A stretch of 64,000 nucleotides of DNA from assembly GCF_005954645.2 (NCBI RefSeq), contig NZ_CP040695.2, positions 620,001 to 684,000 of the forward strand. Direction: 5' to 3'. The DNA comes from Nocardioides sp. S-1144. Lineage in GTDB: Bacteria > Actinomycetota > Actinomycetes > Propionibacteriales > Nocardioidaceae. A model generated the notes under the pieces. The model did no database searches. It was not told where the DNA came from and worked only from the letters and a program-made list of their open reading frames with translations. This document shows positions 1 to 9,305 of the stretch, in pieces. Position numbers and translations under genes: made by a program. The stretch's first letter is position 1. Each line of letters opens with the position of its first letter.

Positions 1-609
1 ACGATGCTCGTCTTCCGCGGCATCCTGCTGCACTGGGCCGGCAGCGACCGGGTCAACGCCGGGGAGATGGACGCCGGCTTCCTCGACCTGGGCACCGCGC
101 AGGTCCTCACCATCCCCGTCCTGACGATCATCTCGCTCGTCGTCGTCGTCGCCGTCGGCTACTACCTGCGGACCACGCGCGGCGGTCGCGAGCTCTACGC
201 GATCGGCTCCGACCCCGACGCCGCCGCCCTCTTCGGGCTGCCGATCCGCCGCCGGGTCCTCGGCGCCTTCATCGCCTCGGGCGCCCTGGCCGGTCTGGCC
301 GGCGTCTTCTGGGCCACCCGCTACGGCGGGGTGTCCTCCAACGCCGGCGAGGGCATCGAGCTGCAGGCCGTCGCCGCCGCCGTCATCGGCGGCGTGGCGA
401 TCTTCGGGGGCAGCGGTTCGGTGTGGGGCGCCGCGATCGGCGCCTTCCTCCTCGTCACCATCGACCGGGTGCTGCCGATCCTCGGCGTCCCGGACTTCTA
501 CCAGCAGGCCGTCGTCGGCGCCCTGATCATCGGGGCGATCGTGCTCGACCGCGTGCTCGCCTCCCGGGCTGAACGCCGGCTCGCCGTGGAACGTGAGGTC
601 GCCCCATGA
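1..609 (+). CDS. rhaP: Sugar ABC transporter permease, 5' truncated (rhamnose uptake)
   Basis: This is the C-terminal part of an inner-membrane permease of the BPD_transp_2 (ribose/rhamnose) family. The reading frame is open at the first base, so the true start lies upstream of the window. At least four hydrophobic segments are visible, and the cytoplasmic coupling loop reads AIGSDPDAAALFGLPIRRR, the EAA-like motif that contacts the ATPase. The stop overlaps the next start as ATGA, so the two permeases are translationally coupled and probably form a heterodimer. The rhamnose assignment comes from the downstream rhaS, rhaM, rhaI, rhaEW and rhaB genes; the ATPase gene is presumably just outside the window. 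The rhaP/rhaQ order is a naming guess. Confidence 0.85.
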   Translation, partial: TMLVFRGILLHWAGSDRVNAGEMDAGFLDLGTAQVLTIPVLTIISLVVVVAVGYYLRTTRGGRELYAIGSDPDAAALFGLPIRRRVLGAFIASGALAGLAGVFWATRYGGVSSNAGEGIELQAVAAAVIGGVAIFGGSGSVWGAAIGAFLLVTIDRVLPILGVPDFYQQAVVGALIIGAIVLDRVLASRAERRLAVEREVAP

Positions 610-1709
610 GCACGTCAACCATCGACCGCGCGGTCGACCAGCGCACCTACGCCTCCTACGCCCGACCGCTCCTGTGGCGCCTCGTCGCCACCCGCGAGTT
701 CGCGGTGTTCGCGCTCCTCGCCATCGTCTACGTCTACGCCCGCGGCTCGATCGTCGGCTTCGACGGGCCCCTGACGATCTACTTCCTCTTCCTCGAGTCG
801 GCGCCGATCATGCTGCTGGCCCTGCCGATGACGCTCATCATCATCACCGGCGAGATCGACCTGTCGGTGGCCAGCACGATGGCGCTCACCGGGGCGATGC
901 TCGGCATCGCCTACACGAAGTGGGACCTGCCCTTCCTCGCCGCGGTCGGCGTGGCCCTCGTGGTCGGCCTGCTGTGCGGGCTGCTCAACGGCTTCCTGGT
1001 CGCCTACGTGAAGCTGCCCTCCCTGGCCGTCACGGTGGGCACGCTCGCCCTCTTCCGCGGACTCGCGGAGGGCTTCCTCGGCACCGAGTCGATCAGCGGG
1101 TTCCCCGACCGGTGGACCGACCTGCTCAAGGACCGCATCGGGGGCGACTCCAGCTACCCGCTGTTCGTGATCCCGCTCGTGGTGCTCGCGGTGGCCTTCG
1201 GCGTGCTGCTGCACTTCACCACCTTCGGTCGCGGCGTCTACGAGATCGGCCTGAACGACGAGGCGGCCCGGTTCACCGGCGTCGACATCGCCCGCACCAA
1301 GCTGATCCTCTTCATGCTGGCCGGCGGCGTCGCCGCCCTCGCCGGGATCTACCAGTCGCTCTACACCGTCGCCCGCGGCGACTCCGCGGTGAACCTCGAG
1401 CTGCAGGTGATCGCGGCCGTGCTCCTCGGCGGCGTGTCGATCTTCGGCGGCCGCGGCAGCCTGCCCGGCGTCCTCGCCGGTGTGCTCCTCATCGCGGTCA
1501 TCAACTCGGCGATGCGCCTCGACGGCGTCCGCGGCGAGGTGACCGAGATCGTCATCGGCTGCCTGCTGGTCGCCTCGGTGATCGCCCCCACGCTCCTGAC
1601 CTGGATCTCCGGGCTCGTCCCGGGTCGGGCTCAACGGCCGGCGGCCGCGCCGCCGGCCGGCACCACCCCCGAGCCTCCCGCCTCCGGCGGATCGTCGCTC
1701 ACGTCGTAA
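606..1709 (+). CDS. rhaQ: Sugar ABC transporter permease (rhamnose uptake)
   Basis: This is the second inner-membrane permease of the rhamnose ABC importer, 367 aa, BPD_transp_2 family. Eight or more hydrophobic segments are visible from about residue 30 to 330. A coupling-loop motif, EIGLNDEAARFTGVDIART, sits near residue 215, and a glycine-rich VLLGGVSIFGGRGS stretch typical of RbsC-like permeases follows. The start ATG overlaps the stop of the preceding permease by four bases. The C-terminal 35 residues are Pro/Ala/Gly rich and probably a disordered cytoplasmic tail. It lies 18 bases upstream of the binding-protein gene. Family assignment is firm; substrate is inferred from the operon. Confidence 0.88.
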   Translation: MSTSTIDRAVDQRTYASYARPLLWRLVATREFAVFALLAIVYVYARGSIVGFDGPLTIYFLFLESAPIMLLALPMTLIIITGEIDLSVASTMALTGAMLGIAYTKWDLPFLAAVGVALVVGLLCGLLNGFLVAYVKLPSLAVTVGTLALFRGLAEGFLGTESISGFPDRWTDLLKDRIGGDSSYPLFVIPLVVLAVAFGVLLHFTTFGRGVYEIGLNDEAARFTGVDIARTKLILFMLAGGVAALAGIYQSLYTVARGDSAVNLELQVIAAVLLGGVSIFGGRGSLPGVLAGVLLIAVINSAMRLDGVRGEVTEIVIGCLLVASVIAPTLLTWISGLVPGRAQRPAAAPPAGTTPEPPASGGSSLTS

Positions 1710-1727
1710 CCACCACCTCGAAAGGCA

Positions 1728-2777
1728 ATGACGCTCATGAAGATCAAGAAGAGGCGGCTCTCCGCCCTGGCCGTGCTCGCGCTGACGGCGTCCGTGGCCC
1801 TCACGGCGTGCGGCAGCGACGACGGCGGCGACGACGGTGACGGCGGCAGCGGCGGCGGCGGTGGCGGCAGCAGCTCGATCACGATGATCCCCAAGTCGCT
1901 CGGCAACCCCTACTTCGAGGCCAGCACCGCGGGCTCGCAGCGCGCGGCCGAGGAGTTCGGCGGCTCGGTCGACGAGGTCGGCCCGACCGGCGACGCCGGC
2001 CCCGACTCGCAGGTCCCGTTCATCCAGACCGCCACCCAGCAGGGCGTGGGCGCCCTCATCGTGTCGGCCAACGACCCGAGCGCGCTGTGCGACTCGATCG
2101 AGCAGGCCCAGGACGTCGACATCAAGGTCGTCACCTTCGACTCCGACACCGAGTGCCGCGACCTGTTCGTGAGCCAGGCCGACGCCCAGGGCATCGCCAC
2201 CAAGCAGATCGAGCTCATCGCCGACCAGATCGGCGGCTCGGGTGACATCGCGATCCTCTCCGCGGCGGCCAACGCCACGAACCAGAACGAGTGGATCAAG
2301 CTGATGGAGGAGGACCTCGCGGCCAACTACCCCGACATCAACCTCGTCGACACCGTCTACGGCGACGACGACGACCAGAAGTCCTTCGACGAGACCGCCG
2401 CCCTGCTGCGGGCGAACCCGAACCTCAAGGGCATCGTGTCGCCGACCACCGTCGGCATCGCCGCCGCGGCGCGCTACCTGTCGACCTCGGAGTTCAAGGG
2501 CCAGGTCGCGCTGACCGGCCTGGGCGCCCCGAGCCAGATGAAGACCTTCATCGACGACGGCACCGTCACCGCCTTCGCGCTGTGGAACCCCGACGACCTC
2601 GGGTACCTCGCCGCGTTCGCCGCCGACGCGCTGGCCAAGGGCGACATCTCCGGCGAGGAGGGCGACACCTTCACCGCCGGTGACCTCGGCGACTACACCG
2701 TCGGCGCCGACGGCGTCGTCGTGCTCGGTGACCCCTACGTCTTCGACTCCTCCAACATCGACGAGTTCGACTTCTGA
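1728..2777 (+). CDS. rhaS: Rhamnose ABC transporter substrate-binding lipoprotein
   Basis: This is a periplasmic-binding-protein-like lipoprotein, 349 aa. A basic N-terminus and hydrophobic segment end in the lipobox LTAC, with Cys28 as the lipidated residue, followed by a Gly/Asp/Ser linker. The Peripla_BP_4 fold is supported by IPKSLGNPYFEASTAGSQ near the N-terminus and the GVGALIVSANDPSAL strand-loop. It captures L-rhamnose outside the membrane for the adjacent permeases. ATG 1728 lies only two bases after an AAAGG Shine-Dalgarno-like run, whereas ATG 1737 (MKIKKRR) is 11 bases away and may be the real start; both give an acceptable lipoprotein signal. RhaS identity rests on family resemblance and position before rhaM and rhaI. 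Confidence 0.88.
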   Translation: MTLMKIKKRRLSALAVLALTASVALTACGSDDGGDDGDGGSGGGGGGSSSITMIPKSLGNPYFEASTAGSQRAAEEFGGSVDEVGPTGDAGPDSQVPFIQTATQQGVGALIVSANDPSALCDSIEQAQDVDIKVVTFDSDTECRDLFVSQADAQGIATKQIELIADQIGGSGDIAILSAAANATNQNEWIKLMEEDLAANYPDINLVDTVYGDDDDQKSFDETAALLRANPNLKGIVSPTTVGIAAAARYLSTSEFKGQVALTGLGAPSQMKTFIDDGTVTAFALWNPDDLGYLAAFAADALAKGDISGEEGDTFTAGDLGDYTVGADGVVVLGDPYVFDSSNIDEFDF

Positions 2778-2835
2778 TCCACCCCGATCACCCCTGATCG
2801 ACCCACCCACCCACGCAGGAACAGGGAGCCACGTC

Positions 2836-3180
2836 GTGCCGCGCTACTGCTTCACCCTCCAGGTCCGCCCGGAGCGACAGCAGGAGTACGCCGAGCGTCA
2901 CGCCGCGGTCTGGCCGGACATGCTCGCCGCGCTCGCGGCGACCGGCTGGCGCAACTACTCCCTGTTCCTGCGTGAGGACGGCCTCCTCGTGGGGGTCGTC
3001 GAGTCCGACGACCTCGCCGCCGCGCAGGCGGCGATGGCTCGCACCGAGGTCAACGCGCGCTGGCAGGCCGAGATGGCCCCGTTCTTCAGCGACCTCGACA
3101 CCGCCCCCGACGAGGGGTTCGTCCAGCTCCGCGAGGTGTTCCACCTCGAGGACCAGCTCACCACCACCACCGAAAGCTGA
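2836..3180 (+). CDS. rhaM: L-rhamnose mutarotase
   Basis: This 114-aa protein interconverts alpha- and beta-L-rhamnopyranose in the cytoplasm, feeding the isomerase. The family signature is clear: Y-x3-H-x2-VWPDML, with His22 as the likely general acid/base, then GWRNYSLFL, and a C-terminal segment ending MAPFF before the last strand. The family is usually about 104 aa, so length fits. The chosen start is GTG 2836, preceded by CAGGGAG; a longer open frame upstream would overlap rhaS and has no family similarity. The stop is two bases before the rhaI start, so the two are coupled. Also called rhaU in rhizobia. Confidence 0.93.
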   Translation: MPRYCFTLQVRPERQQEYAERHAAVWPDMLAALAATGWRNYSLFLREDGLLVGVVESDDLAAAQAAMARTEVNARWQAEMAPFFSDLDTAPDEGFVQLREVFHLEDQLTTTTES

Positions 3181-3182
3181 TC

Positions 3183-4367
3183 ATGACCGACACCCAGGCC
3201 GCCTTCGCGCAGATCGCGCCCCTCCTCGAGGGCCAGGCGATCGAGCTGCCCTCGTGGGCCTTCGGCAACTCCGGCACCCGCTTCAAGGTCTTCGGCACCG
3301 CCGGCACCCCGCGCAGCGTCGAGGAGAAGATCGCCGACGCCGCCACCGTCCACCGCTTCACCGGCCTCGCCCCGACCGTCGCGCTCCACATCCCGTGGGA
3401 CCTCGTCGACGACTTCGGCGCGCTGCGCACCTTCGCCACCGACCACGGCGTCGAGCTCGGCACCATCAACTCCAACACCTTCCAGGACGACGACTACAAG
3501 TTCGGCGCCCTGACCCACGTCGACCCGAAGATCCGCCAGAAGGCGATCGACCACCACTTCGAGTGCATCGACGTCATGAACGCCACCGGGTCGCGCGACC
3601 TCAAGATCTGGCTCGCCGAGGGCAGCAACTACCCGGGCCAGGCCGACCTCCGCGGTCGCCAGGACCGGCTGGCGGAGTCGCTCGCGACGATCTACGACCG
3701 GATCGGCGAGGAGCAGCGCCTGGTGCTCGAGTACAAGTTCTTCGAGCCGGCGTTCTACCACACCGACGTCCCGGACTGGGGCACGTCCTACGCCCAGGTC
3801 AGCGCCCTCGGCGAGCGGGCCCTGGTCTGCCTCGACACCGGCCACCACGCGCCCGGGACCAACATCGAGTTCATCACGATGCAGCTGCTGCGCCTGGGCA
3901 AGCTCGGCTCGTTCGACTTCAACTCGCGCTTCTACGCCGACGACGACCTGATCGTCGGTGCGGCCGACCCGTTCCAGCTCTTCCGGATCCTCTTCGAGGT
4001 GATCCGCGGCGGGGGCTACGGCCCGGCCAACCCGGAGTCGGAGGTCGCCTTCATGCTCGACCAGTGCCACAACGTCGAGGACAAGATCCCCGGCCAGATC
4101 CGCTCGGTCCTCAACGTCCAGGAGATGACGGCGCGGGCCCTGCTCGTCGACCGTGACGCGCTGGCCGCCGCGCAGGAGGCCGGCGACGTCCTCGGCGCCA
4201 ACGAGGTCTTCATGGACGCCTTCCAGACCGACGTCCGCGCCGACCTGGCCGCGTGGCGCGAGGAGCGCGGCCTCCCAGCGCACCCGATGAAGGCCTACGC
4301 CGCCTCGGGCCACCAGCAGGAGATCGAGGCCGCCCGCGTCGGCGGCACCCAGCTCAGCTGGAACTGA
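3183..4367 (+). CDS. rhaI: L-rhamnose isomerase
   Basis: This 394-aa TIM-barrel enzyme converts L-rhamnose to L-rhamnulose, using divalent metal. It belongs to the RhaI (Pseudomonas stutzeri/Actinobacteria) branch, not E. coli RhaA. Likely metal ligands include Glu183 in VLEYKFFEP and Asp218 in CLDTGHH, with ADDDLIVGAADPFQLF further on. From memory, the P. stutzeri enzyme has a metal-binding His in a GGFHFND context; the matching segment here reads GSFDFNSRF, so that position is Asp. This is probably normal for the actinobacterial subgroup but should be checked. It sits between the mutarotase and the aldolase in one operon, with 58 bases to the next gene. Confidence 0.93.
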   Translation: MTDTQAAFAQIAPLLEGQAIELPSWAFGNSGTRFKVFGTAGTPRSVEEKIADAATVHRFTGLAPTVALHIPWDLVDDFGALRTFATDHGVELGTINSNTFQDDDYKFGALTHVDPKIRQKAIDHHFECIDVMNATGSRDLKIWLAEGSNYPGQADLRGRQDRLAESLATIYDRIGEEQRLVLEYKFFEPAFYHTDVPDWGTSYAQVSALGERALVCLDTGHHAPGTNIEFITMQLLRLGKLGSFDFNSRFYADDDLIVGAADPFQLFRILFEVIRGGGYGPANPESEVAFMLDQCHNVEDKIPGQIRSVLNVQEMTARALLVDRDALAAAQEAGDVLGANEVFMDAFQTDVRADLAAWREERGLPAHPMKAYAASGHQQEIEAARVGGTQLSWN

Positions 4368-4425
4368 CCCTCCTCCCTCCCGACCCCTCGACCTCTCGAC
4401 CCTCACCACACCACGGACAGGAACC

Positions 4426-6486
4426 ATGACCTCCCCTCAGAGCAGCCCCCAGGGCAGCAGTGCAGCGGCCGAGCTGATCGCCCGGTCGAACCGCCTGGGC
4501 AGCGACCCGAAGAACACCAACTACGCCGGTGGCAACACCTCGGCCAAGGGCACCGAGACCGACCCGGTCACCGGCGAGCCGGTCGAGCTGCTCTGGGTCA
4601 AGGGCTCCGGCGGCGACCTCGGCACGCTGAAGGAGTCGGGCCTGGCGGTCCTGCGCCTGGACCGGATGCGCGCCCTCGTCGGCGTCTACCCCGGCCTGGA
4701 GCGCGAGGACGAGATGGTCGCGGCGTTCGACTACTGCCTGCACGGCAAGGGTGGTGCCGCGCCGTCGATCGACACCGCGATGCATGGCCTCGTGGACGCC
4801 GCGCACGTCGACCACCTGCACCCCGACTCCGGCATCGCCATCGCCACCGCGAAGGACGGCCAGGAGCTGACCGCGACGATCTTCGGCGACCAGGTGGTCT
4901 GGGTGCCGTGGCGGCGCCCGGGTTTCCAGCTCGGTCTCGACATCGCCGAGATCAAGGAGAAGAACCCGCAGGCCCGCGGCTGCATCCTCGGCGGCCACGG
5001 CATCACCGCCTGGGGCGACACCTCGGCCGAGGCCGAGGAGGCCTCGCTGTGGATCATCGACACCGCCGCCGCCCACATCGCCGAGCACAGCAAGGCCGAG
5101 CCCTTCGGCCCGCCGCTCGAGGGCTACGCCGCCCTGCCGGCCGAGGAGCGCCGCGCCAGGGCGGCCGCCCTGGGCGCGACCATCCGCGGCCTCGCCTCCA
5201 CCGACCGGGCGATGGTCGGCCACTTCACCGACGCCGACGTCGTCCTGGACTTCCTCGCCGCGAGCGAGCACCCGCGACTGGCCGAGCTCGGCACCAGCTG
5301 CCCCGACCACTTCCTGCGCACCAAGGTCAAGCCGCTCGTGCTCGACCTGCCCCCCTCGGCCACGCTCGAGGAGAGCATCGCGCGGCTCAAGGAGCTGCAC
5401 GTCGCCTACCGCGAGGACTACCAGGGCTACTACGACCGCAACGCCGTCGCGGACTCGCCCGCCATCCGCGGCGCCGACCCGCTCGTCGTGCTGGTGCCGG
5501 GCGTCGGCATGTTCAGCTACGGCAAGGACAAGCAGACCGCCCGCGTCGCCGGCGAGTTCTACGTCAACGCCATCAACGTGATGCGCGGCGCCGAGGGCCT
5601 CTCGACCTACGCCCCGATCGACGAGGCGGAGAAGTTCCGCATCGAGTACTGGGCGCTCGAGGAGGCCAAGCTGCAGCGGATGCCGAAGCCCAAGCCGCTC
5701 GCGGGCCGGATCGCCCTGGTCACCGGCGCGGCCGGCGGCATCGGCAAGGCCACCGCCACCAAGCTCGCCGCCGAGGGCGCCTGCGTCGTCCTCGCCGACC
5801 TCGACCTCGCCCGGGCCCAGGCCGCCGCCGCCGAGATCGGTGGCTCCGACGTCGCCGTCGGCGTCGCGGCCGACGTGTCGCAGGAGGGCGCCGTCCAGGC
5901 CATGGTCGACGCCGCCGTGCTCGCCTTCGGCGGGGTGGACCTCGTCGTCAACAACGCCGGGCTGTCGCTGAGCAAGAGCCTGCTCGAGACGACCGAGGCC
6001 GACTGGGACCTGCAGCACAACGTGATGGCCAAGGGCTCGTTCCTGGTCTCCAAGGCCGCGGCGCGGGTGCTCATCGACCAGGGGATGGGCGGCGACGTCA
6101 TCTACATCTCCTCCAAGAACTCCGTCTTCGCCGGCCCGAACAACATCGCCTACTCCGCCACCAAGGCCGACCAGGCCCACCAGGTGCGGCTGCTGGCCGC
6201 CGAGCTCGGCGAGCACGGCGTCAAGGTCAACGGCGTCAACCCCGACGGCGTCGTCGCCGGCTCCGGCATCTTCGCCTCGGGCTGGGGTGCCAACCGCGCC
6301 GCCGTCTACGGCGTGGAGGAGAAGGACCTCGGCAAGTTCTACGCCCAGCGCACGATCCTCAAGCGCGAGGTGCTCCCCGAGCACATCGCGAACGCGGTCT
6401 TCGTGCTCTGCGGGCCCGACATGACCCACACCACCGGTCTGCACGTGCCCGTCGACGCCGGCGTGGCCGCAGCCTTCCTGCGATGA
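4426..6486 (+). CDS. rhaEW: Bifunctional rhamnulose-1-phosphate aldolase / lactaldehyde dehydrogenase
   Basis: This 686-aa fusion joins two catalytic steps. Residues about 10-400 form a class II aldolase/adducin domain that cleaves L-rhamnulose-1-phosphate to DHAP and L-lactaldehyde; the zinc-site segment HVDHLHPDSG lies at 127-136 and GGHGITAWG begins at 189. Residues about 425-686 form a short-chain dehydrogenase that is expected to oxidise lactaldehyde to lactate; TGAAGGIG at 433-440 binds the nucleotide, NNAG is at 509-512 and the catalytic YSATK at 576-580. The ATG follows an AGGA sequence. Its stop overlaps the kinase start as ATGA. The fused form is known in bacteria lacking separate RhaD and AldA. 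Assignment is strong; the product of the dehydrogenase half is by family and operon logic. Confidence 0.94.
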   Translation: MTSPQSSPQGSSAAAELIARSNRLGSDPKNTNYAGGNTSAKGTETDPVTGEPVELLWVKGSGGDLGTLKESGLAVLRLDRMRALVGVYPGLEREDEMVAAFDYCLHGKGGAAPSIDTAMHGLVDAAHVDHLHPDSGIAIATAKDGQELTATIFGDQVVWVPWRRPGFQLGLDIAEIKEKNPQARGCILGGHGITAWGDTSAEAEEASLWIIDTAAAHIAEHSKAEPFGPPLEGYAALPAEERRARAAALGATIRGLASTDRAMVGHFTDADVVLDFLAASEHPRLAELGTSCPDHFLRTKVKPLVLDLPPSATLEESIARLKELHVAYREDYQGYYDRNAVADSPAIRGADPLVVLVPGVGMFSYGKDKQTARVAGEFYVNAINVMRGAEGLSTYAPIDEAEKFRIEYWALEEAKLQRMPKPKPLAGRIALVTGAAGGIGKATATKLAAEGACVVLADLDLARAQAAAAEIGGSDVAVGVAADVSQEGAVQAMVDAAVLAFGGVDLVVNNAGLSLSKSLLETTEADWDLQHNVMAKGSFLVSKAAARVLIDQGMGGDVIYISSKNSVFAGPNNIAYSATKADQAHQVRLLAAELGEHGVKVNGVNPDGVVAGSGIFASGWGANRAAVYGVEEKDLGKFYAQRTILKREVLPEHIANAVFVLCGPDMTHTTGLHVPVDAGVAAAFLR

Positions 6487-7961
6487 GCCGGCACCTGCGC
6501 GTCGCCGCCGTCGACCTGGGCGCCACCAGCGGCCGGGTGATGGCGGGGCGGGTGGGTCCGGACTCACTCTCGCTCGACGAGCTGCACCGCTTCCCGAACG
6601 GCGGCGTGCGCGCCCACGGCTCGCTCCACTGGGACGTGCTCGGCATCCACCGGGAGGTGCTCGCCGGCGTCCGCGAGGTCGCCCGCAGCGGCCCGCTCGA
6701 CGGCATCGGCATCGACTCCTGGGCGATCGACTACGGCCTGCTCGACCGCGACGGACGGCTGCTGGGCAACCCCTACAGCCACCGTGACTCCCGCACCGAC
6801 GGGGTCGCCGAGCGCGTGCTGGGCACGGTCGACGCCGCCGAGATGTACGCCACCACCGGCCTCCAGCAGCTGCCGTTCACCACCGTCTACCAGCTCGTCG
6901 CCTCCCTCGGGACGGCGGCGCTGGAGTCGGCGGAGACGATGCTGCTGCTGCCCGACCTGCTGTCCTACTGGCTCACCGGGCACGGCGGTGCCGAGCGCAC
7001 CAACGCCTCCACGACCGGGCTCTACGACGTCCGCTCGGGGGAGTGGGCCACCGACCTGGCCCGCCAGTGCGGCCTGCCCTGGAGCATCCTGCCGCCGCTG
7101 CGCGACGCCGGCGACGTCGTCGGGCCGCTGCTGCCGGAGGTGGCCGAGCACCTCGGCGTCGGCGCCGACGTGCCGGTGGTGGGCGTGGGCTCGCACGACA
7201 CGGCGTCGGCGGTGGTCGGCGTCCCGGCGGGCGAGGAGTCGTTCGCCTACATCTCCTCGGGCACCTGGTCGCTGGTCGGCCTCGAGCTCGAGAAGCCGGT
7301 GCTCACCGAGGAGGCGCGCCTGGCCGACTTCACCAACGAGGGCGGCGTCGACGGCACCGTGCGCTTCCTCAAGAACGTGATGGGGCTCTGGGTGCTCTCG
7401 GAGTCGCTGCGCACCTGGGCCGACCGCCGGATCGCCGGCGCCGACCTGACCACGCTGCTGCGGGCGGCGGCCGACGCGCCGCCGCTGCGCACCGTGGTCG
7501 ACGTCAACCACCCCAGCCTGCTCCCGCCCGGCGACCAGCCGGCCCGGATCCAGCGGCTGGCCGAGGACGCCGGCGAGCCGGTGCCGCGGACCCCGCAGGC
7601 GATCACCCGCACCATCCTCGACAGCCTGGCCCTGGCCTACCGCCGTCACCTCCGCACCGCCGCGACGCTCGCCGGGCGCGACGTCTCCGTCGTCCACGTG
7701 GTCGGCGGGGGCTCGCAGAACGCGCTGCTGTGCCAGCTCACCGCCGACGCGACCGGGCTCCCGGTGCTGGCCGGCCCGGCCGAGGCGGCGGCGCTGGGCA
7801 ACGTGCTCGTGCAGGCCCGCACCCTCGGGGCCGACCTGCCCGACCTGGCGGCGATGCGCTCGCTCGTGCGCCGCACCCACGAGGTGCGCCGCTTCGAGCC
7901 GCGCACCGGCACGAGCACCGACTGGGACGCCGCCGAGCGGCGCCTCGGTAGTCCGACCTGA
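6483..7961 (+). CDS. rhaB: Rhamnulokinase
   Basis: This FGGY-family sugar kinase, 492 aa, phosphorylates L-rhamnulose at O1 with ATP. The N-terminal phosphate motif [10 protein letters not shown] starts at Asp11, [13 protein letters not shown] gives the sugar site, [11 protein letters not shown] holds the catalytic-base region, and [11 protein letters not shown] plus [15 protein letters not shown] complete the ATP-binding half. Length matches the E. coli enzyme (about 489 aa). ATG 6483 overlaps the stop of the aldolase fusion by four bases. Although it acts before the aldolase in the pathway, its gene lies after it. A gap of 37 bases separates it from the lactate dehydrogenase gene. Confidence 0.95.
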   Translation: MSRHLRVAAVDLGATSGRVMAGRVGPDSLSLDELHRFPNGGVRAHGSLHWDVLGIHREVLAGVREVARSGPLDGIGIDSWAIDYGLLDRDGRLLGNPYSHRDSRTDGVAERVLGTVDAAEMYATTGLQQLPFTTVYQLVASLGTAALESAETMLLLPDLLSYWLTGHGGAERTNASTTGLYDVRSGEWATDLARQCGLPWSILPPLRDAGDVVGPLLPEVAEHLGVGADVPVVGVGSHDTASAVVGVPAGEESFAYISSGTWSLVGLELEKPVLTEEARLADFTNEGGVDGTVRFLKNVMGLWVLSESLRTWADRRIAGADLTTLLRAAADAPPLRTVVDVNHPSLLPPGDQPARIQRLAEDAGEPVPRTPQAITRTILDSLALAYRRHLRTAATLAGRDVSVVHVVGGGSQNALLCQLTADATGLPVLAGPAEAAALGNVLVQARTLGADLPDLAAMRSLVRRTHEVRRFEPRTGTSTDWDAAERRLGSPT

Positions 7962-7998
7962 TCCACCCGCGAACCCGAACAGACGAGAGAGTGGCTCC

Positions 7999-9252
7999 AT
8001 GAAGCGGCAGATGCCCAAGCGGCGCGACCTCGCCCCGCTGATGAAGTTCAAGAAGCCCGAGGTGTCGCCGAAGAAGCGCCGGCTCGAGAAGGCCCTGACC
8101 ATCGACGACCTGCGCACCGTCGCCAAGCGGCGCACGCCCAAGCCGGCCTTCGACTACACCGACGGCGCCGCCGACGGCGAGGTCTCCCTCGCCCGTGCCC
8201 GCGAGGCCTTCGCCGACGTCGAGTTCCACCCGGCGATCCTGCGCGACGTCTCCACCGTCGACACCTCGCGCGAGGTGCTCGGCCAGCGGGTCGCGCTGCC
8301 CTTCGGCATCGCGCCGACCGGGTTCACCCGGATGATGCAGGCCGAGGGCGAGATCGCCGGTGCCACCGCGGCCGCCGCGGCCGGCATCCCGTTCTCCCTC
8401 TCCACGATGGGCACCACCTCGATCGAGGACGTCGCCGCGGCGGCGCCGGCGTCGGAGGGGGCCCGCAACTGGTTCCAGCTCTACATGTGGAAGGACCGCG
8501 ACCGGTCGATGGCGCTGGTCGACCGGGCCGCCAAGGCCGGCTACGACACGCTGCTGGTCACCGTCGACGTGCCGGTGGCCGGGGCGCGGCTGCGCGACGT
8601 CCGCAACGGCATGACGATCCCGCCGACCCTGACGCCGGGCACCGTGCTGAACGCGATCCCGCGGCCGGCCTGGTGGATCAACTTCCTCACCACCGAGCCG
8701 CTGGCCTTCGCCTCGCTCGACGCCTGGTCGGGCACCGTCGCGGACCTGCTGGACACGATGTTCGACCCGACCGTCACCTACGACGACCTGGCCTGGATCC
8801 GCTCGCAGTGGCCGGGCAAGGTCGTGGTCAAGGGCGTGCAGTCGGTCTCGGACGCCGCCCGGCTGGCCGAGGCGGGCGTCGACGCCGTGCTGCTCTCCAA
8901 CCACGGCGGTCGCCAGCTCGACCGCGCGCCCGTCCCGTTCCACCTGCTCCCGCAGGTCGTCAAGGAGGTCGGGCGCGCCGTCGACGGCGGCGGGGTCGAG
9001 GTGCACCTCGACACCGGGATCATGTCCGGCCAGGACATCGTCGCCGCGCTCGCCCACGGCGCCCACTTCACCCTGATCGGGCGGGCCTACCTCTACGGCC
9101 TGATGGCCGGCGGCCGCGAGGGCGTCGACCGCACGATCGAGATCCTCCAGGGCCAGGTCGAGCGCACCATGCGCCTGCTCGGCGTCCGGACCCTCGACGA
9201 GCTGGGCCCCGAGCACGTCACCGCGCTGCAGCGACTCGCGCCCCGCCCCTGA
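7999..9252 (+). CDS. lldD: FMN-dependent L-lactate dehydrogenase (alpha-hydroxy-acid dehydrogenase)
   Basis: This 417-aa protein belongs to the flavocytochrome b2/lactate oxidase family and resembles mycobacterial LldD2, including a basic N-terminal extension of about 30 residues that could sit on the membrane. FMN-site segments [13 protein letters not shown] and [15 protein letters not shown] are present; the catalytic base is His302 in SNHGGRQLD, and [18 protein letters not shown] follows. As the last gene of the rhamnose operon it can oxidise the L-lactate released by RhaEW to pyruvate, passing electrons to the respiratory chain. GAGAG precedes the ATG. A mycofactocin-type or other 2-hydroxy-acid substrate is less likely in this context. 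Confidence 0.85.
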   Translation: MKRQMPKRRDLAPLMKFKKPEVSPKKRRLEKALTIDDLRTVAKRRTPKPAFDYTDGAADGEVSLARAREAFADVEFHPAILRDVSTVDTSREVLGQRVALPFGIAPTGFTRMMQAEGEIAGATAAAAAGIPFSLSTMGTTSIEDVAAAAPASEGARNWFQLYMWKDRDRSMALVDRAAKAGYDTLLVTVDVPVAGARLRDVRNGMTIPPTLTPGTVLNAIPRPAWWINFLTTEPLAFASLDAWSGTVADLLDTMFDPTVTYDDLAWIRSQWPGKVVVKGVQSVSDAARLAEAGVDAVLLSNHGGRQLDRAPVPFHLLPQVVKEVGRAVDGGGVEVHLDTGIMSGQDIVAALAHGAHFTLIGRAYLYGLMAGGREGVDRTIEILQGQVERTMRLLGVRTLDELGPEHVTALQRLAPRP

Positions 9253-9256
9253 GACG

Positions 9257-9292
9257 ACGTCGACCCGTCAGTGATCACTGACGGGTCGACGT
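9257..9292. terminator. Perfect 36-bp palindrome, bidirectional terminator
   Basis: Bases 9257-9274 are the exact reverse complement of 9275-9292, so either strand folds into a stem of 16 pairs with a 4-base loop. It starts four bases after the lldD stop and ends 13 bases from the end of the converging MMPL gene, the expected place for a two-way terminator. There is no U-tract on either side, as is common in GC-rich actinobacteria. Confidence 0.75.
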
Positions 9293-9305
9293 GGGTGGGG
9301 GTGGG

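Noticed and set aside
615..2810. A 731-codon open frame on the minus strand
   Set aside because: It runs antisense to rhaQ and rhaS, is Gly/Val/Asp/Glu repetitive and has no domain signal. It is a mirror of GC-rich codon bias.
4908..7961. A 1017-codon forward frame that seems to fuse a long N-terminus to rhaB
   Set aside because: The part before 6483 is an alternate frame of the RhaEW gene. The kinase begins at ATG 6483.
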